Assembly: GCA_021613535.1 (NCBI GenBank)
Contig: CP075496.1
Coordinates: 186,001 to 250,000, forward strand
Reading direction: 5' to 3'
Source: Adineta vaga
Lineage: Eukaryota; Rotifera
DNA length: 64,000 bases
Shown: positions 23,711 to 35,815 of the stretch, piece after piece
Numbering within the stretch: the first letter of the stretch is position 1
Layout: every line of letters begins with the position of its first letter
Translations under genes and position numbers: made by a program
The notes under the pieces: generated by a model
Told to the model about the DNA's origin: nothing
What the model saw: only the letters and a program-made list of their open reading frames with translations
Database searches by the model: none

Positions 23711-24830
23711 TGCTTCGGTTGTCAAATTAAAACTGAATTTGAAGCAATATACACCCCTGCTGAGTCACAACCTTCCACCCTGGCTTCTGCGTTGAATGTT
23801 GTCAGCATATAGTAGGTACAGGAAATTATTTGAATATGAACGAGTTAAATCTACTTGCCACGTATCCAAGTCGAGTTTATGATTTCAAATTTGATAGTTT
23901 TACAGAACTTCTGGTTTCAAAATCATATCTTGCGCCTGTCATAAGTTCTGTGCCACCTTTCAATGTCGGAAAAGGCACTGTAGTGAGGTTTGAAAATACA
24001 CTTCCTGGTATATATTACACTGTGTAGTTTTTCCCAACCATTTGTATAAACTCAGCAATGATTCTATCATCCTCTTCACATGGAACTGTGCCGCTTGTCC
24101 ATACTCTATGCTTCATTATCCGAACCAAATCCATCGAAAACTAATACTATTCCATCGGCATATGGGAACTCTACTTGCGATTACCGAGAGACACACAGAG
24201 ATTCTTTTTAAGCTTAATGGGAAATGGGCAGAATTATGTCACTGGTGCGTTTGAAGTTTTTTCTTTGACAACAATGGTGAAAAAATCGGTGCTCGGAAAT
24301 AACTTAGCGACAGACTTATCAATGACTCTTGGTTGAATTTCTCTCACCTTTTGAAAACAGTCGCTCCTTAGCTGCACAATTTTTTGATTTAAAGGAGTGT
24401 CATATTGAATTAAATAAATTCGTTGAGAAAGCAAATCTATTTGTCTAATAGCTATTGAAGAAATTCTGATGTACAATATGTAATCGGAAATGCTGAAGGC
24501 GAATACTGCAATAATTCATAGATTGGTACGCCTTCAGGGACTAAGTTTCTGGAAAACAGAACTTGTAAGACAAAAACTGTTTGTGCTAAAAAAACGTTTA
24601 TTGATGCGCTTATATCGCACTACTTTGAAGAATCAATCACATATCACCGATCCATCACAGCTCAGAAAAAAAGGTGTTTTATGAAATTCCAAAAGATCTT
24701 CCCTCGAATACACGGGAAGATTCTTTTTTGCTTTTGTAGAAATCGGGGTTTTGAACAAAATGTCATTCCAACAATCGATGAAAATCTTTCAAACAGATTA
24801 CTTTGTCACGCAATGATCGAACTACATCGT

Positions 24831-24900
24831 TAGGGTGCGTGAATGTCTTTTTTCATCCACACCCACACTCTCACCAATACTCACAACATCCACACTCTCA
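24831..24900. repeat. TGTGGG-arm foldback element, asymmetric
   Basis: A short left arm (TAGGGTGCGTGAATG) faces a long right arm with CATCCACACCCACACTCTCA and a second CATCCACACTCTCA copy. Confidence 0.6.
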
Positions 24901-25805
24901 ATTATTCAAAAATGTTACTAATCGAAATACTCTTTTATTTTGTTTGAGATAAAATATATCATCTTTTTTATAATATAATAATTCTACTTAGATGATGACA
25001 CACGTCAGAAAGATGAGATTAAATATAGTTTTTCTTTCAAAGTATTATGTATTATTTTTAACCCATTTTTCGTTGCCTCTGGTGAATCTAAGAAGTTTTT
25101 AACTAATGAAAATGGATGTCATAGTGGCAACCTTATATGAAAAGAAATTATATAAAAATCTTCTTTTATTCTTGTAGAAAAGTATTTTTCTTCAGTGAGA
25201 CAAAGTTAATATTTACTGAAACATATTTCATAGTACGACAATTACGGTGAACATATTTTTTCCAACTATTTCTAGGACTTTAAGATATTTCAATTGATAG
25301 AGAGTATGTGACTAGGATTGTAATACAACTAAATAGACTTAGAAAGTCCATGAACAATTATAGTCACTTTTTTATTCTATTTCTTTTATCGTTCATCTCT
25401 TCCTTTGAGAAAGGACGACAGTATCGATATATATTTGATAAGATTTTAAGTTTAAAAGTAAATTTTTACTTGATTTTTTTTAATGTTCCAAATCAGTGAT
25501 ATTTCTTTTGCATTGTTGCTTCATCGTATAATACGTCCCTCAAAGTAATCATATAGTCTAATACACTGAGAATAGCTTTCTTATTCAATCCTTCGTTGTC
25601 GACCGTAGAAGACAAATTTAATACTCTAATTCCGTAACTTATATCTATACGCGTTCTATAATAATCATCTTTCTGTATAAAACTGTATTACTTGATAATA
25701 AATTCAATTCTCTTTGTAATATATTAGATCAATAAAAATCAGTTAATTGATCTCTGCGAATTATTCAAACTGTACTTCTCTTTTCTATTACTTCAAATTT
25801 TCATT

Positions 25806-26924
25806 ATGTCCAGCTCAATCGCTGCTTTCGTTGCAAATTTAAGTGCCGTCTCGTTCTGGATGAATCGTGTGGTTCCACCTCTTCAGATCATTTTCGGAAC
25901 CTTTGGAAATTTACTGAATATTATTATATTCACTCGTCGTTCTTTGCGTATCAATCCATGTTCTACATATTTTCTATTCGGTTCAGTAAACAACTTCTTT
26001 GCTATTTATGTAGCTTTACTGACCCGTTATCTTTCCACTAGTTGGAATTTAGATCCATCGGCGAGAAACACTGTTTTATGTAAACTACGTATATTTTTCG
26101 TATATGTTTCTGTTTGTCTCGTATTATGGCTTACCGTTTTAGCTAGTTTTGATCGATTTCTTTCAAGTTCCTATAATGCGGGACTTCGTCGGTTGAGTAG
26201 GTTACCAATTGCTCGAAAGATTATTGTATGTATTACTATACTTATTCTTTTAATTCATGTGCATATCCTAGTTTTCTATGAGTCTCGCCGAAACAGCTGT
26301 AGTGCCTTTTCATCTGAATACAATATTTTCTTCGACTTCTTTTTTCTTATTGTTTCCTGTTTTTTGCCAATCATACTAATGGTTATCTTCGGTATATTGA
26401 TGCTTATCAACGTTCGCAATAGTCGCAGTCGCGTCGTTTTGCAGAACAATAATGCACAAAATACACGTTTGCGATCAAGTGATCGTCAAATGATTGCAAT
26501 GCTTTTATTTCAAGTGCTGACCACCACTCTGTTTTCGGTTCCCTATGCTGCTATCAATCTATACGATACAGTGGTTATAACCATGCTTCAATACAGACTT
26601 TCAACATCTGGACAGGCTATTTATAATGTTGCATCGAATCTTTTTCGATTACTTTACTATACCAATCCTGTTGCCGGATTTTATATTTATACTTTGACTG
26701 GTCCCAAATTTCGAAAAGAAATGACAAGTTGTATTCGATATGGATTAAAATTTGTTCTAAGAGCAACCCATCTGCAAGGATGTCTACCATTGAGAATTCA
26801 ACAAGCATTATTTGTTGAGACTCAAATCGGTATTATGGATGAGTCGTTAACATTAGCTAGAAGACGAAATACTGTTCATCCTATTCAACATCGAAATCCA
26901 ATGAACAGAACATCTATTATATAG
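25806..26924 (+). CDS. Rhodopsin-like 7TM G-protein-coupled receptor
   Basis: A single-exon 372-aa frame from ATG 25806. Seven hydrophobic segments are evident. Class A features: FGTFGNLLNIIIFTRR in TM1 with the conserved Asn, a Cys before TM3 (NTVLCKLR), LASFDRFLSS at the end of TM3 in place of DRY, a second-loop Cys (NSCSAF), and TNPVAGFYIYTLTGPKFRKE as the TM7 NPxxY-like region leading to helix 8. Ligand unknown; the pattern is that of divergent peptide-type receptors expanded in rotifers. A related receptor lies at 33.6 kb. Confidence 0.85.
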   Translation: MSSSIAAFVANLSAVSFWMNRVVPPLQIIFGTFGNLLNIIIFTRRSLRINPCSTYFLFGSVNNFFAIYVALLTRYLSTSWNLDPSARNTVLCKLRIFFVYVSVCLVLWLTVLASFDRFLSSSYNAGLRRLSRLPIARKIIVCITILILLIHVHILVFYESRRNSCSAFSSEYNIFFDFFFLIVSCFLPIILMVIFGILMLINVRNSRSRVVLQNNNAQNTRLRSSDRQMIAMLLFQVLTTTLFSVPYAAINLYDTVVITMLQYRLSTSGQAIYNVASNLFRLLYYTNPVAGFYIYTLTGPKFRKEMTSCIRYGLKFVLRATHLQGCLPLRIQQALFVETQIGIMDESLTLARRRNTVHPIQHRNPMNRTSII

Positions 26925-27315
26925 ACAAATGAAAATCACATTGCCGTTTCTTTTAATAAATCATCAGGCAGAGAAATCGGATCATTATACCGAATGAACC
27001 ATTCTTTTGCTTCGAGGATCCACAACTCTAACAATGAATTATATGATTTCTCTGCTTCTCTTCTATTGTTTTTTCGTCATTCAGTGATTATTCGTCAGCG
27101 ATCCTTCCTCTTCTTTTTTTTAACAGCGCTTGTAATCTTTACTTTATTCAATCAATAAATGTCCTAACATGCAATAATGAATATAATCTGCTATCTTGTA
27201 ATTATATGGTCGACTATAACAGAACGATCATTCATGTATACAAAATCTTAATGGATTTATTCCTTTGAAATAGATAAAAAAAACAATTATATATATAAGA
27301 CAGAAAAATAAAAAT

Positions 27316-27390
27316 ATCTTGAGGGTGTGGGTGTGCGTGTGACAACGGTTATTGATTTATACCGCATCCACCCACATCCACACTCGATGG
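27316..27390. repeat. TGTGGG-arm foldback element
   Basis: ATCTTGAGGGTGTGGGTGTG on the left and CACCCACATCCACACTCGAT on the right. It retains the outer ATCTTGAGGG motif that mirrors CCCTCAAGATGG of other copies. Confidence 0.8.
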
Positions 27391-27558
27391 TTTAAAATAG
27401 CTTATCCATGTTAGAATACTAATATAATTTTACAGTTCGGCTCTTTTTAAAATATGTGTATGCGCCTTTCATACTGCGGAATATTTCTATATGATATTCA
27501 ACCTTAACAGTGGTTGTAGTAAGCGACATATTGAGAACAGCTCGGTTAAATGAAGCCA

Positions 27559-27604
27559 GGGTGTGGGTGGGTATCTCTTCTTACACCACACACCCACACC
27601 CTCA
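27559..27604. repeat. TGTGGG-arm foldback element
   Basis: AGGGTGTGGGTGGGT on the left and ACCACACACCCACACCCTCA on the right; about 170 bp from the preceding copy. Confidence 0.8.
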
Positions 27605-27726
27605 AAACGGTTAAAGAGATCTGACATAAGTCTTGTACCTTTTTTGTCGATTACTTCGACTGCAGTTTTTTTTATCAATTTTTCACTAAATCCTATACTG
27701 AGAACTTGTAAATGATTCCAATGTCA

Positions 27727-27908
27727 GATATAACCAAGGGGGAGAAAGCGATACTCCGTACTCCTATACTCCAGCTATACTCTATCCTACTCCACTCGTA
27801 CTCCAACATATTTTGTAAAACTGGAATATCGACTGTTTGCTCTTTGTAGAGTAGAGATAAAGTATAGTGGAGTATTGGAGTAGCGCTTTTCCCCCCTAGG
27901 ATATAACC
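27727..27908. mobile_element. 164-bp foldback MITE with 9-bp target duplication
   Basis: The element (27736-27899) begins AAGGGGGAGAAAGCGATACT and ends with the near-complement of TAGGGGGGAAAAGCGCTACT. It is flanked on both sides by GATATAACC (27727-27735 and 27900-27908). Interior TACTCC units extend the inverted repeat. An 8-9 bp duplication and terminal AGGGG motif are typical of hAT-superfamily non-autonomous elements. Confidence 0.75.
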
Positions 27909-28788
27909 CACGAACACCGACCAATTGGTTAGTTTCTATCACTATTTTAAAAAGAGATATACATTGAGATATCTATCTTGGAGAGAAAGCTAAAAAACAA
28001 CGGTGGAACTGATTAGATAGAACTGGCAACAGATTCAAATTCATTATTATCGATAATTTTTGATGGAACTTGAACAAACGCTCATGAAACATAAAGTTTT
28101 CTGGGCGAAAAGGATCAAAATAGATTTCAGATAATGATTCACCAAAAACTAGTATCGGATTCGAGATCTTCGATTCTGAAAACCTTTTCGCCAACGCTTA
28201 TGCGGTAGTATAGTTTATAATCAGTAAAGTAATTGATTAGTTAATTAATTAGTTAGAATTTCGAAAAACTAACATCATATTCGTGATCCTTGACCTCGAA
28301 AACCATTTGGTCAAGTTTTATTATGATTATTGAAAAATCGAATTATATGACCTTTTGACCCTGACAGATACAGACACACAAACTATTTTTTTTCATATGA
28401 CCCTCCTTTCAGTCGGGGGAATAATATTCAGATGCATGAGAAAACCCAATAATCAAAACATTAATCTTTTTCTTAAACTGATTGACCGTCTTCAAATATT
28501 CGAAAAGTTTCAATTGAATTCAAGTTTCAAGTTTGACACTAATGTGAATGACATGCTCTATACTTTCTAAATAAATAGTACATTTTGCGAACATTCTTTG
28601 TAACGTTCAAATTGACATTTATATTGCTTAATTTTTCTTTCCTATCTCCAACAATTAGAAAGTGAAATAATTTAAATTATTAACGTCGAAATAAACACAA
28701 TTACTTCACAGAAAAGAAATTAAATCTATTACAATATAAAGATATAATATTCTCAGTTTTTCTTTTATTTTCTATTAAACAGAAATAC

Positions 28789-31700
28789 ATGTCGATGAAT
28801 CTGGTGAATAAATTCCGTGATTTGATAAAAAATCTTAATCTTTATGATGAAAATCAAAAATTATCTCTTATCGATCAATTACTTTCAACAAAAATCTTCA
28901 TCTGTTTATTATTATTTTCTCTCACGATAATTATTCTATTTACAAGTTTTACTGCTCAAATACATATTGTTACTGTCGATTCGCCATCCGAAGACTTTTT
29001 CAAACAACTTTCGATGAAATATTCTCAAACACTTTCATGTTTATGTCAACAAACTTCAATTAATCAAGGTGAAATTGTTTCATTTCATCCTCAATATCAT
29101 CCAATATGTTCAAGTCAATTTATAAATCAAACATTTCTCTCATCATTAACTGATATTAATGTTAGCGAATATTGGCCAATTGATTATCGTCTTTTAGTTT
29201 CATCCCATATTGAATTTCTGCAAATATTTTGTCGAATGACTAAAGAAAAGGTCACCGATGTTTTACAAGAATTCTCTTCTCGATATTTAATTACATCTCA
29301 AATTTTATCTTATAACGCTTTTCAAACTCAAATGTCAACAATTGTTAAACAACTCCAACAAAATACAATGGCTAAACATAAACATATCAACGATTTTATT
29401 TGGTTTAGTATTTTTTATAATGGACTTTATTCAGGTTTACGCAGTAATTTGAATATGGTGATACAATCAGTTAATAAATCGATTTCACCAATTAAATATG
29501 CAAATGGATTGAACAATTGTGATTGTAAAAGAAATGATACATGTATATATCCTGCTTATATTCTTAATGTTGTAGAACGAATAGTACCCAATGATGGTTC
29601 AAGTGCGTTATTTATTTTACCAAATATAAGCGTTAGTTGTTTTCCATATAAATCATTATTAAATTCAACTTTGGAATGTTTTTATGATCAATCATGTTTA
29701 AATTCTCTTCAAAAATATATTCCATCATTTTCTTTAGTTTCCCCATTGAAAGAATCTCAATATCCTTCGGAAACATTAATAAATGATATATTAAATAATT
29801 TATTTCTTGAATTATGGAATGAAGAATATAATTTTAGTCGATATTATGAAATATGTTCTCCGAAATTATGTACATATTTATATTATCAATCATTTAATAT
29901 CGTATACATGATTGTAACGGTAATTAGTCTTTTTGGTGGATTAAAAATCGTTTTATTTATGTTAATACCATTTCTTGTTCAATTCATACGAAAAATTCAT
30001 ATGTTAATTTATCATAGAAATCAAATACCAAATATTCAAATAAATGAAAATCAAAGTAAAAAAAAAATTTTGATTTTTATTTGTTATTTTTCTTCATTTT
30101 ATAGATTTGAATTTGAAACAACGTATTAGAAAAATTCAAAGAAATCTTCGTCAACAAATCTTAGTATATAATATGTTTCCATTATCAAATGATATTAAAG
30201 ATGGAATCTATGCAACACGTTTTTATATTTTATGTTTAATTCTTGGTTTAGTTATTTTAATATTTTATTCATCAATTTCAACACAAATTCGTTCAATAAC
30301 TATACAAAAACCATCATTTGAGATTTATAAACAATTATTTGAACAATATCCATCAACATTGACTTGTCCATGTTCACATCTATCAATAAAATATTCTTCA
30401 ATAATAAATATAACTACAACTTTTCATCAAATATGTTTAAGTGATTTTATTAAAGATGATATGTGGTTACTTTACAGTATGAATCTTAAGGGATCTTACT
30501 CTGGATATGATTTTCGTGTCTCAGGTATATCTCCATTTCGTATCCTTCAAAAATTGTGTCTCTTATCGAATGAAACGATAACAAATGAACTTACTGTATT
30601 TAATAATTTAGAATTATTTACCATTCAAGTTTTGACAGATGAAGTATTTAATGAACAAATATATTCGATTATTGATCAATTCAGACAACAAGTATGTACT
30701 CTAGTATGAAGTTTGAAAGTTGAATTGAACTAAATATCTATTAAAATATAATTACATTGAGAAGTCAAAAACTTCAAGATGAAAACAATAGAAAAAGATA
30801 AATTGATTTTGAATTTTTTTAGACGATTGCTTCTTTTTACGATCTATTTCAAATTGTTCAAACTTCTATTCAAGTTAATCAATTCGCAATTCTAGAAAAT
30901 ATCGATACTGATACAGCATTGCTAGAAGGTACTGACTATGTCAGAGTCATTTTTGATTTCATAAATGTTTATGAAAATAATTGTTCATGTGCTCTCAATG
31001 GATTATGTCAACGTAGTCTAGGATTCTATTGTTGGGATTCTCCTTGTCCCGAAAATGCAATTGCAAACCGTTTCATTGTGCCTGATTGGTTTATAAGTTG
31101 TTCAACTATCGATTCACTTTTAATATCTGCACTAACATGTTTCTACAATTCATCATGTATTCAAATGTTAATTGATGGTTTTCCTTTAGGAAACTCTAAT
31201 AATAGAATAGATCCACGTGCAGCTAATGTTACACCATTAAATCCAATGATACAAAGTCGTTTTACACCTTTAACTAAATTAGATAAAATAATATCTGAAT
31301 TATTTATTGAACAATGGATCCATTCAATTAGTTTTAAGAAATATTTTCAAGAATGTTCACCAAATGAATGTATTTATACTTATGAAGAAAATTTCAATAT
31401 AAGTTATATTATTACAACAATAGCTGGAATTATTGGTGGATTATCTGTTGCACTTCGAATATTAGTTCCTCTGTCTGTCAAATTGATTCGACGAATCTTT
31501 CGTTCTTGTTACACATCAAATGAACAAAATATAACAGGAAGATTTTCAATTTTTATCATTCAAATTCGAAATAAATTTCAACAAATGAACTTTTATCGTC
31601 ATCATAAAAGAACAAATCAAACGATAACAACACATTTAGAAACAAATAATGATATTGTATTAATTAAACAACAACGTATTGCAACTCGAGTTTATATTAT

Positions 31701-32850
31701 TTTATTTTTAATTTCTATTGGAATTATTTTAATTTTTCTTACTTTTAATTCTCAAATAAATTCAATAACAATATCTTCACCAAGTTTATCAACATTTGAA
31801 GAATTATATAACAAATATTCATCAACATTAATATGTCCATGTTCTAATATTGCCATATCATATTCAACATTTGTTTCAATTCAGCCATTAACTTATTATC
31901 AAATTTGTTCAAGTGATTTAATTTCATTAGATTTTATTACATCACTTTGGGGTATGGAAACTCGAGAGGAGTATGCATTTAATTACGATAGAAAAATTCT
32001 AAGTGGTTTATTTCGTGTTTTATCAGCATTTTGCAAACTTACAAAAAATACCATCGAACAAAACATGAAAGTATTTTCAACAAAACAAATTATCACTCTG
32101 AAAACATTAATACGTGATTCATTTGAAAGTCAAATTGATTCAATTATTGACAATTTCATTGTTCAAACATTGGCTCAGTTTCAATGGATTCATCATTATA
32201 TCATTGATATGTTTCATGGAAATCAATTGGTACATAAATTTAATTTAAATTGGAAATTATTTTTATCAAATTCAGAAATGAACTATGCCGTAAGAACTGT
32301 TCCTGTATGGTTTAATGAAAGTGGCAAATCTTGTCTATGTACAACATCATCATCACAATGTTTTAGATCCTTATTAGAAACTAATGAATACATCATACAA
32401 ATACCGGGTATTATTTTTGGTTGTCTACCTATTGATGGTCTTCGGCAGTCGACACTTGGATGCTTTTACGATTCAACATGTTTCAATGAAGTTGTTGACT
32501 TTTTTAATATGAACGATTTTCGAAATGGTCATAATCAATCTTTACCAAGTGATTTTAATCTAAACTCATCTGTAACAATTGGTAAACTAATTGATGAATT
32601 ATTTGTTAAAACATGGCAAAATTCCAGTAATTATTCAAATTATTATTTATCTTGTTCTCCATTATCATGTCAATATAGTTATGTGACAAGAAACAGTATA
32701 ATATATATTATAACAAAATTTCTTGGTTTATATGGTGGATTAACTGTTGGATTGAAATTATTTGTTTGGCATGGTTTGAATACTTATTGGAAAATACGTC
32801 AATACGTTATTGATCGTCATCAACAAAATCAAGTTGTACCAGTGACTTGA
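28789..32850 (+). CDS. Three-module transmembrane protein, family not recognised
   Basis: Three exons (28789-30055, 30105-30691, 30823-32850) with introns of 49 and 131 bp give 1293 aa. Three homologous modules follow each other. Each starts with a membrane helix (ICLLLFSLTIIILFTSF in module 1), then a Cys-containing extracellular part with the signatures LxCPCSxxxISY, FHxICSSDFI, LxxFCxLxK and CFYxSxCI, and ends with ECSPxxCxYxY before a second helix (YIITTIAGIIGGLSVALRIL). The protein thus crosses the membrane about six times with three similar outside loops rich in NxS/T sites. The same family forms the gene at 57.4 kb. I do not know a named family; function unknown. Confidence 0.8.
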
Positions 32851-33573
32851 AACTGATTATGAGATGAAAAGAACACTTTTCTATACGGACAGTTTTTATT
32901 CATTATGTTTGTATCAATGTTGTTTTGTAAATCAATAATTATTAAGTAAATCCATTGAGACCTAATCTTTTTTGTTTTGGAAAAAAAACATTTACACCCT
33001 TTTAGTTAAATGTTTTCTATATCAAATATGACAATGACTCATTGCAATGTAAGAATAAAATTCGACAACAACTCATCTTACCCACACTATTAGATATATT
33101 CTGTTTCTTTTACGTAGATATTAAATCCGTTGTAGACCGAAATAGAATTTACGATACATTTTAGAAATGACGTTGACGAAAAAACTGAAACAATTAGTAT
33201 TAGACAGATAAATGAGTCTATCATAAATTTTTTTTCTTTTTATTACAATTATATTTCTAGAAAGTGGTTTTATCTTAACAGTATATTTCTCTTTTCTTTT
33301 GATATCTTATTATGAATTCAATATGAAGGAAGTATATTATTATTATTTATAATAATTTCATAACTCATTTGATCTATACATGATAATTCTTGCAAATCAA
33401 ATGTAATATAATCAATTAAATGAGAATTGCACTTTACATCATTCTTATTTCTTTTTTTACAAAATAATATCTATTTAGATTGCTTTTAAAATCGTCACTC
33501 AAAATTTCTTTTTTCTATATCTTGTTCCTTGAACATTTGAGTAGTAGAAAGAATACATATATATTCTTATACG
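32851..33573. other. Intergenic, AT-rich
   Basis: Region between the transmembrane gene and the second receptor. Nothing was identified. Confidence 0.5.
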
Positions 33574-34533
33574 ATGTCAACTTTAAGTGATTCTTTATCA
33601 ATAATCCTAAGTTATTTCTGTATAATATTGGGTAGTTTAATGTTGGTTATAGGTACCATAGCTACCCTTTTAGGTGTCATTATATTTTCTCGAAAAACTA
33701 TGCGACAAAATCCTGGTTGTATTTATTTCATGACATATTATATAATTAATTTCATAATGTTATATGTTTTTTTATTTCCTAGTATAATAATCTATCTAGG
33801 AATAAATCCATCACTTTATAATATTTCTTATTGTAAAATTTTTCTTTTTTTACAAATAATAACTACAATAATTTCACCATATTATCTTGTATTAGCTTCA
33901 ATCGATCGAGCTTTTATTTCATCAAGAAAAGTATCAAAACGACAACTTAGTACTCATCGTTTCGCTTATTGGTCAATTTTTATTATAACTCTCTTTTTTA
34001 TCCTTCTTTATTTTCATCTAATTATAATTATTAATATTTATCAGATCTATCCAAATTATCCACTTTGTTATTATCCTCCGGGTATTTATCGAGTTTTCAT
34101 TGGTATTATTAATCTTATTATCAAAGGATTACTTCCCTCATTTCTTTTAATTATATTTGGCTTAATTACATTTCATAATATTCATCAACGAGTTATACAA
34201 CCTATACGAAATGCAATTAATATTCATCGTTCAAAGGATCGACAATTAATAATTATCCTTCTCGTGGAAATTTTCACATATGTTCCTTTAGCAATTCTAT
34301 CAAATCTATTTACTCTTTATCGACAATGTACACAATATCAATCAAAATCTGCTGATTTACAAGCAATTGAATATTTCACAATTAATCTTTTTTATTTATT
34401 TTATTTTATACCGATAAGTATTAATTTTTATATTTATTTATTTGTATCAAAAAGTTTTCGCAAAAAAACATATGAAATATTATTTCAATTCTGGCGTCGT
34501 GATCAACTTCAAGTGTTTCCTATTAATAATTAA
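33574..34533 (+). CDS. Rhodopsin-like 7TM receptor 2
   Basis: A single-exon 319-aa frame with seven hydrophobic segments. TM1 has LMLVIGTIATLLGVIIFSRK. A Cys before TM3 (SYCKIF) and one in loop 2 (YPLCYY) can form the class A disulphide. TM3 ends LASIDRAFIS (DRY variant). TM7 has PISINFYIYLFVSKSFRKKT, an NPxxY variant followed by helix 8. It resembles the receptor at 25.8 kb in plan, but sequence similarity is limited. Ligand unknown. Confidence 0.83.
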   Translation: MSTLSDSLSIILSYFCIILGSLMLVIGTIATLLGVIIFSRKTMRQNPGCIYFMTYYIINFIMLYVFLFPSIIIYLGINPSLYNISYCKIFLFLQIITTIISPYYLVLASIDRAFISSRKVSKRQLSTHRFAYWSIFIITLFFILLYFHLIIIINIYQIYPNYPLCYYPPGIYRVFIGIINLIIKGLLPSFLLIIFGLITFHNIHQRVIQPIRNAINIHRSKDRQLIIILLVEIFTYVPLAILSNLFTLYRQCTQYQSKSADLQAIEYFTINLFYLFYFIPISINFYIYLFVSKSFRKKTYEILFQFWRRDQLQVFPINN

Positions 34534-34583
34534 CAAGAAATATCGAACCGTATAAAAATGACAATAATATTATATTTGATCTT

Positions 34584-34829
34584 TCAGAAATTATTAGCAC
34601 AAAAACCTGTACACATAGCGATACTTGGAGTTCCTGCATAAAGTGTTACACCCCAACATAATGCTCGTACTGCAGGGTGAGGCACACATCTGCAAAATGC
34701 TTCCATAGCTGTTATACCAGCCCGACAGGCAGCTGCGCATTGTGCGTATGAAGCGGCATTGACATTTAGAATATTACTTGATCCCAATAACACTATGAAC
34801 ACGATTAAAAGAAATAATACTCGAGACAT
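34584..34829 (-). CDS. Small secreted Cys-rich peptide
   Basis: An 81-aa frame from ATG 34829; an in-frame upstream ATG at 34913 would add 28 residues, but the inner start places a good signal peptide (VLFLLIVFIVLLGSSNI) at the N-terminus. The mature part has six to seven Cys in a CxxxC...CRC...C...CxxxC order (CAAACRAG, FCRCVP, MCTGFCANNF). It is too short for family assignment. A TATA-like stretch lies just upstream at about 34925-34935. It may be an antimicrobial-like or signalling peptide; this is inference only. Confidence 0.6.
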   Translation of the reverse strand: MSRVLFLLIVFIVLLGSSNILNVNAASYAQCAAACRAGITAMEAFCRCVPHPAVRALCWGVTLYAGTPSIAMCTGFCANNF

Positions 34830-34913
34830 TGACCAGTGAAGTGTTTTCTTTGTTTTGGACGCTAATAATCGTAAATAATAAGAAAGAAATGCGTAAAATG
34901 TTATTACGAACAA

Positions 34914-35815
34914 AACTCATGCCTTTAATATATATAAGAGTATAAAACAGCTACCTTTTCTTTTGCGTCTTCTTCCGCGTAATGATTCATAAGAGAAAAA
35001 TAAACAGTTGGTTTTTTCTTTAAGAGTGTGTAAATAACGATAAGATTGTTATAGTGAGTTTTTTTCATTTACGTTATACTTGGAAGAAACCTCAATGAAA
35101 TTCATTTTCAAATTATCTAATATGATTGACAAAGATTCAATAAGTACAATAATACGACTTGTCATAAATCATTATGTGAAACTGATACAAACTATATCAT
35201 ATTAATTCTTTTTGAATCATAGAATATAAGAAATTATATTCCAGGACGTGTATTTCACAATATTTGATATCTGAATACTTTTTGAATAATGAAATAAAAT
35301 CAAACTTGGAAATTTCATAGAAAAGTACTGAATCTTCGCATAAATTATTTAACGTATTTTCTGTCTGCATATGCGACGATAATCAATACTGCGAAAAATG
35401 ATATTAAATTATCCAATATCACAAGTAAGGTTCATCCTCTGGATAAGCTGAGCCTTTTCATAAAAGATTATAACAGTGCTTATAATGTTTCGAAAATTCG
35501 AATAATAAGAAACCCCATGCAAACCTTGTTAGAATTTTCTATTTAAACAATACTTCTACAACAAAATTCTCAATAACAATCAAATTTTTTACGCATAACA
35601 AAAAAGTTAATTCCAGTCTCTTAATAATTATAACAAGTTATGGATCGAAACTGCTGCCGATCCTTTGCGGGTGTGGGTGGGTGTGGGTGAAGGTCAAGAG
35701 AATATACTTTCACCTACACCCACACCCTCAATCAGAGAATGAATTTATTTTAAACTAAAAAATATTCTTAAGAATAACTACAAGCAAGGATGAAAAGCGT
35801 CATTTAAGTTGTTAT
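34914..35815. other. Intergenic with one foldback element
   Basis: AT-rich, apart from the foldback at 35669-35730. Confidence 0.5.
35669..35730. repeat. TGTGGG-arm foldback element
   Basis: GGGTGTGGGTGGGTGTGGGT on the left; CACCTACACCCACACCCTCA on the right. One of the best-preserved copies. Confidence 0.85.

Larger units (their letters stand above)
22825..25805. other. Long intergenic region with three foldback elements
   Basis: Foldback elements lie at 23355-23399, 23652-23710 and 24831-24900. Between about 23820 and 24690 base composition is less AT-rich and several short frames on both strands look coding-like (for example LSLMGNGQNYVTGAFEVF on the plus strand), but no frame is continuous and I cannot name a family. 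It may be a decayed gene. Confidence 0.4.
26925..28788. other. Intergenic with foldback and MITE-like elements
   Basis: Two TGTGGG foldbacks (27316-27390, 27559-27604), one 164-bp MITE with target duplication (27736-27899), and a repeat-like stretch at 28070-28400. No gene. Confidence 0.55.

Noticed and set aside
27973-28194. Minus-strand frame of 73 residues
   Set aside because: It overlaps repeat-like DNA at 28.1 kb and shows no protein family features.
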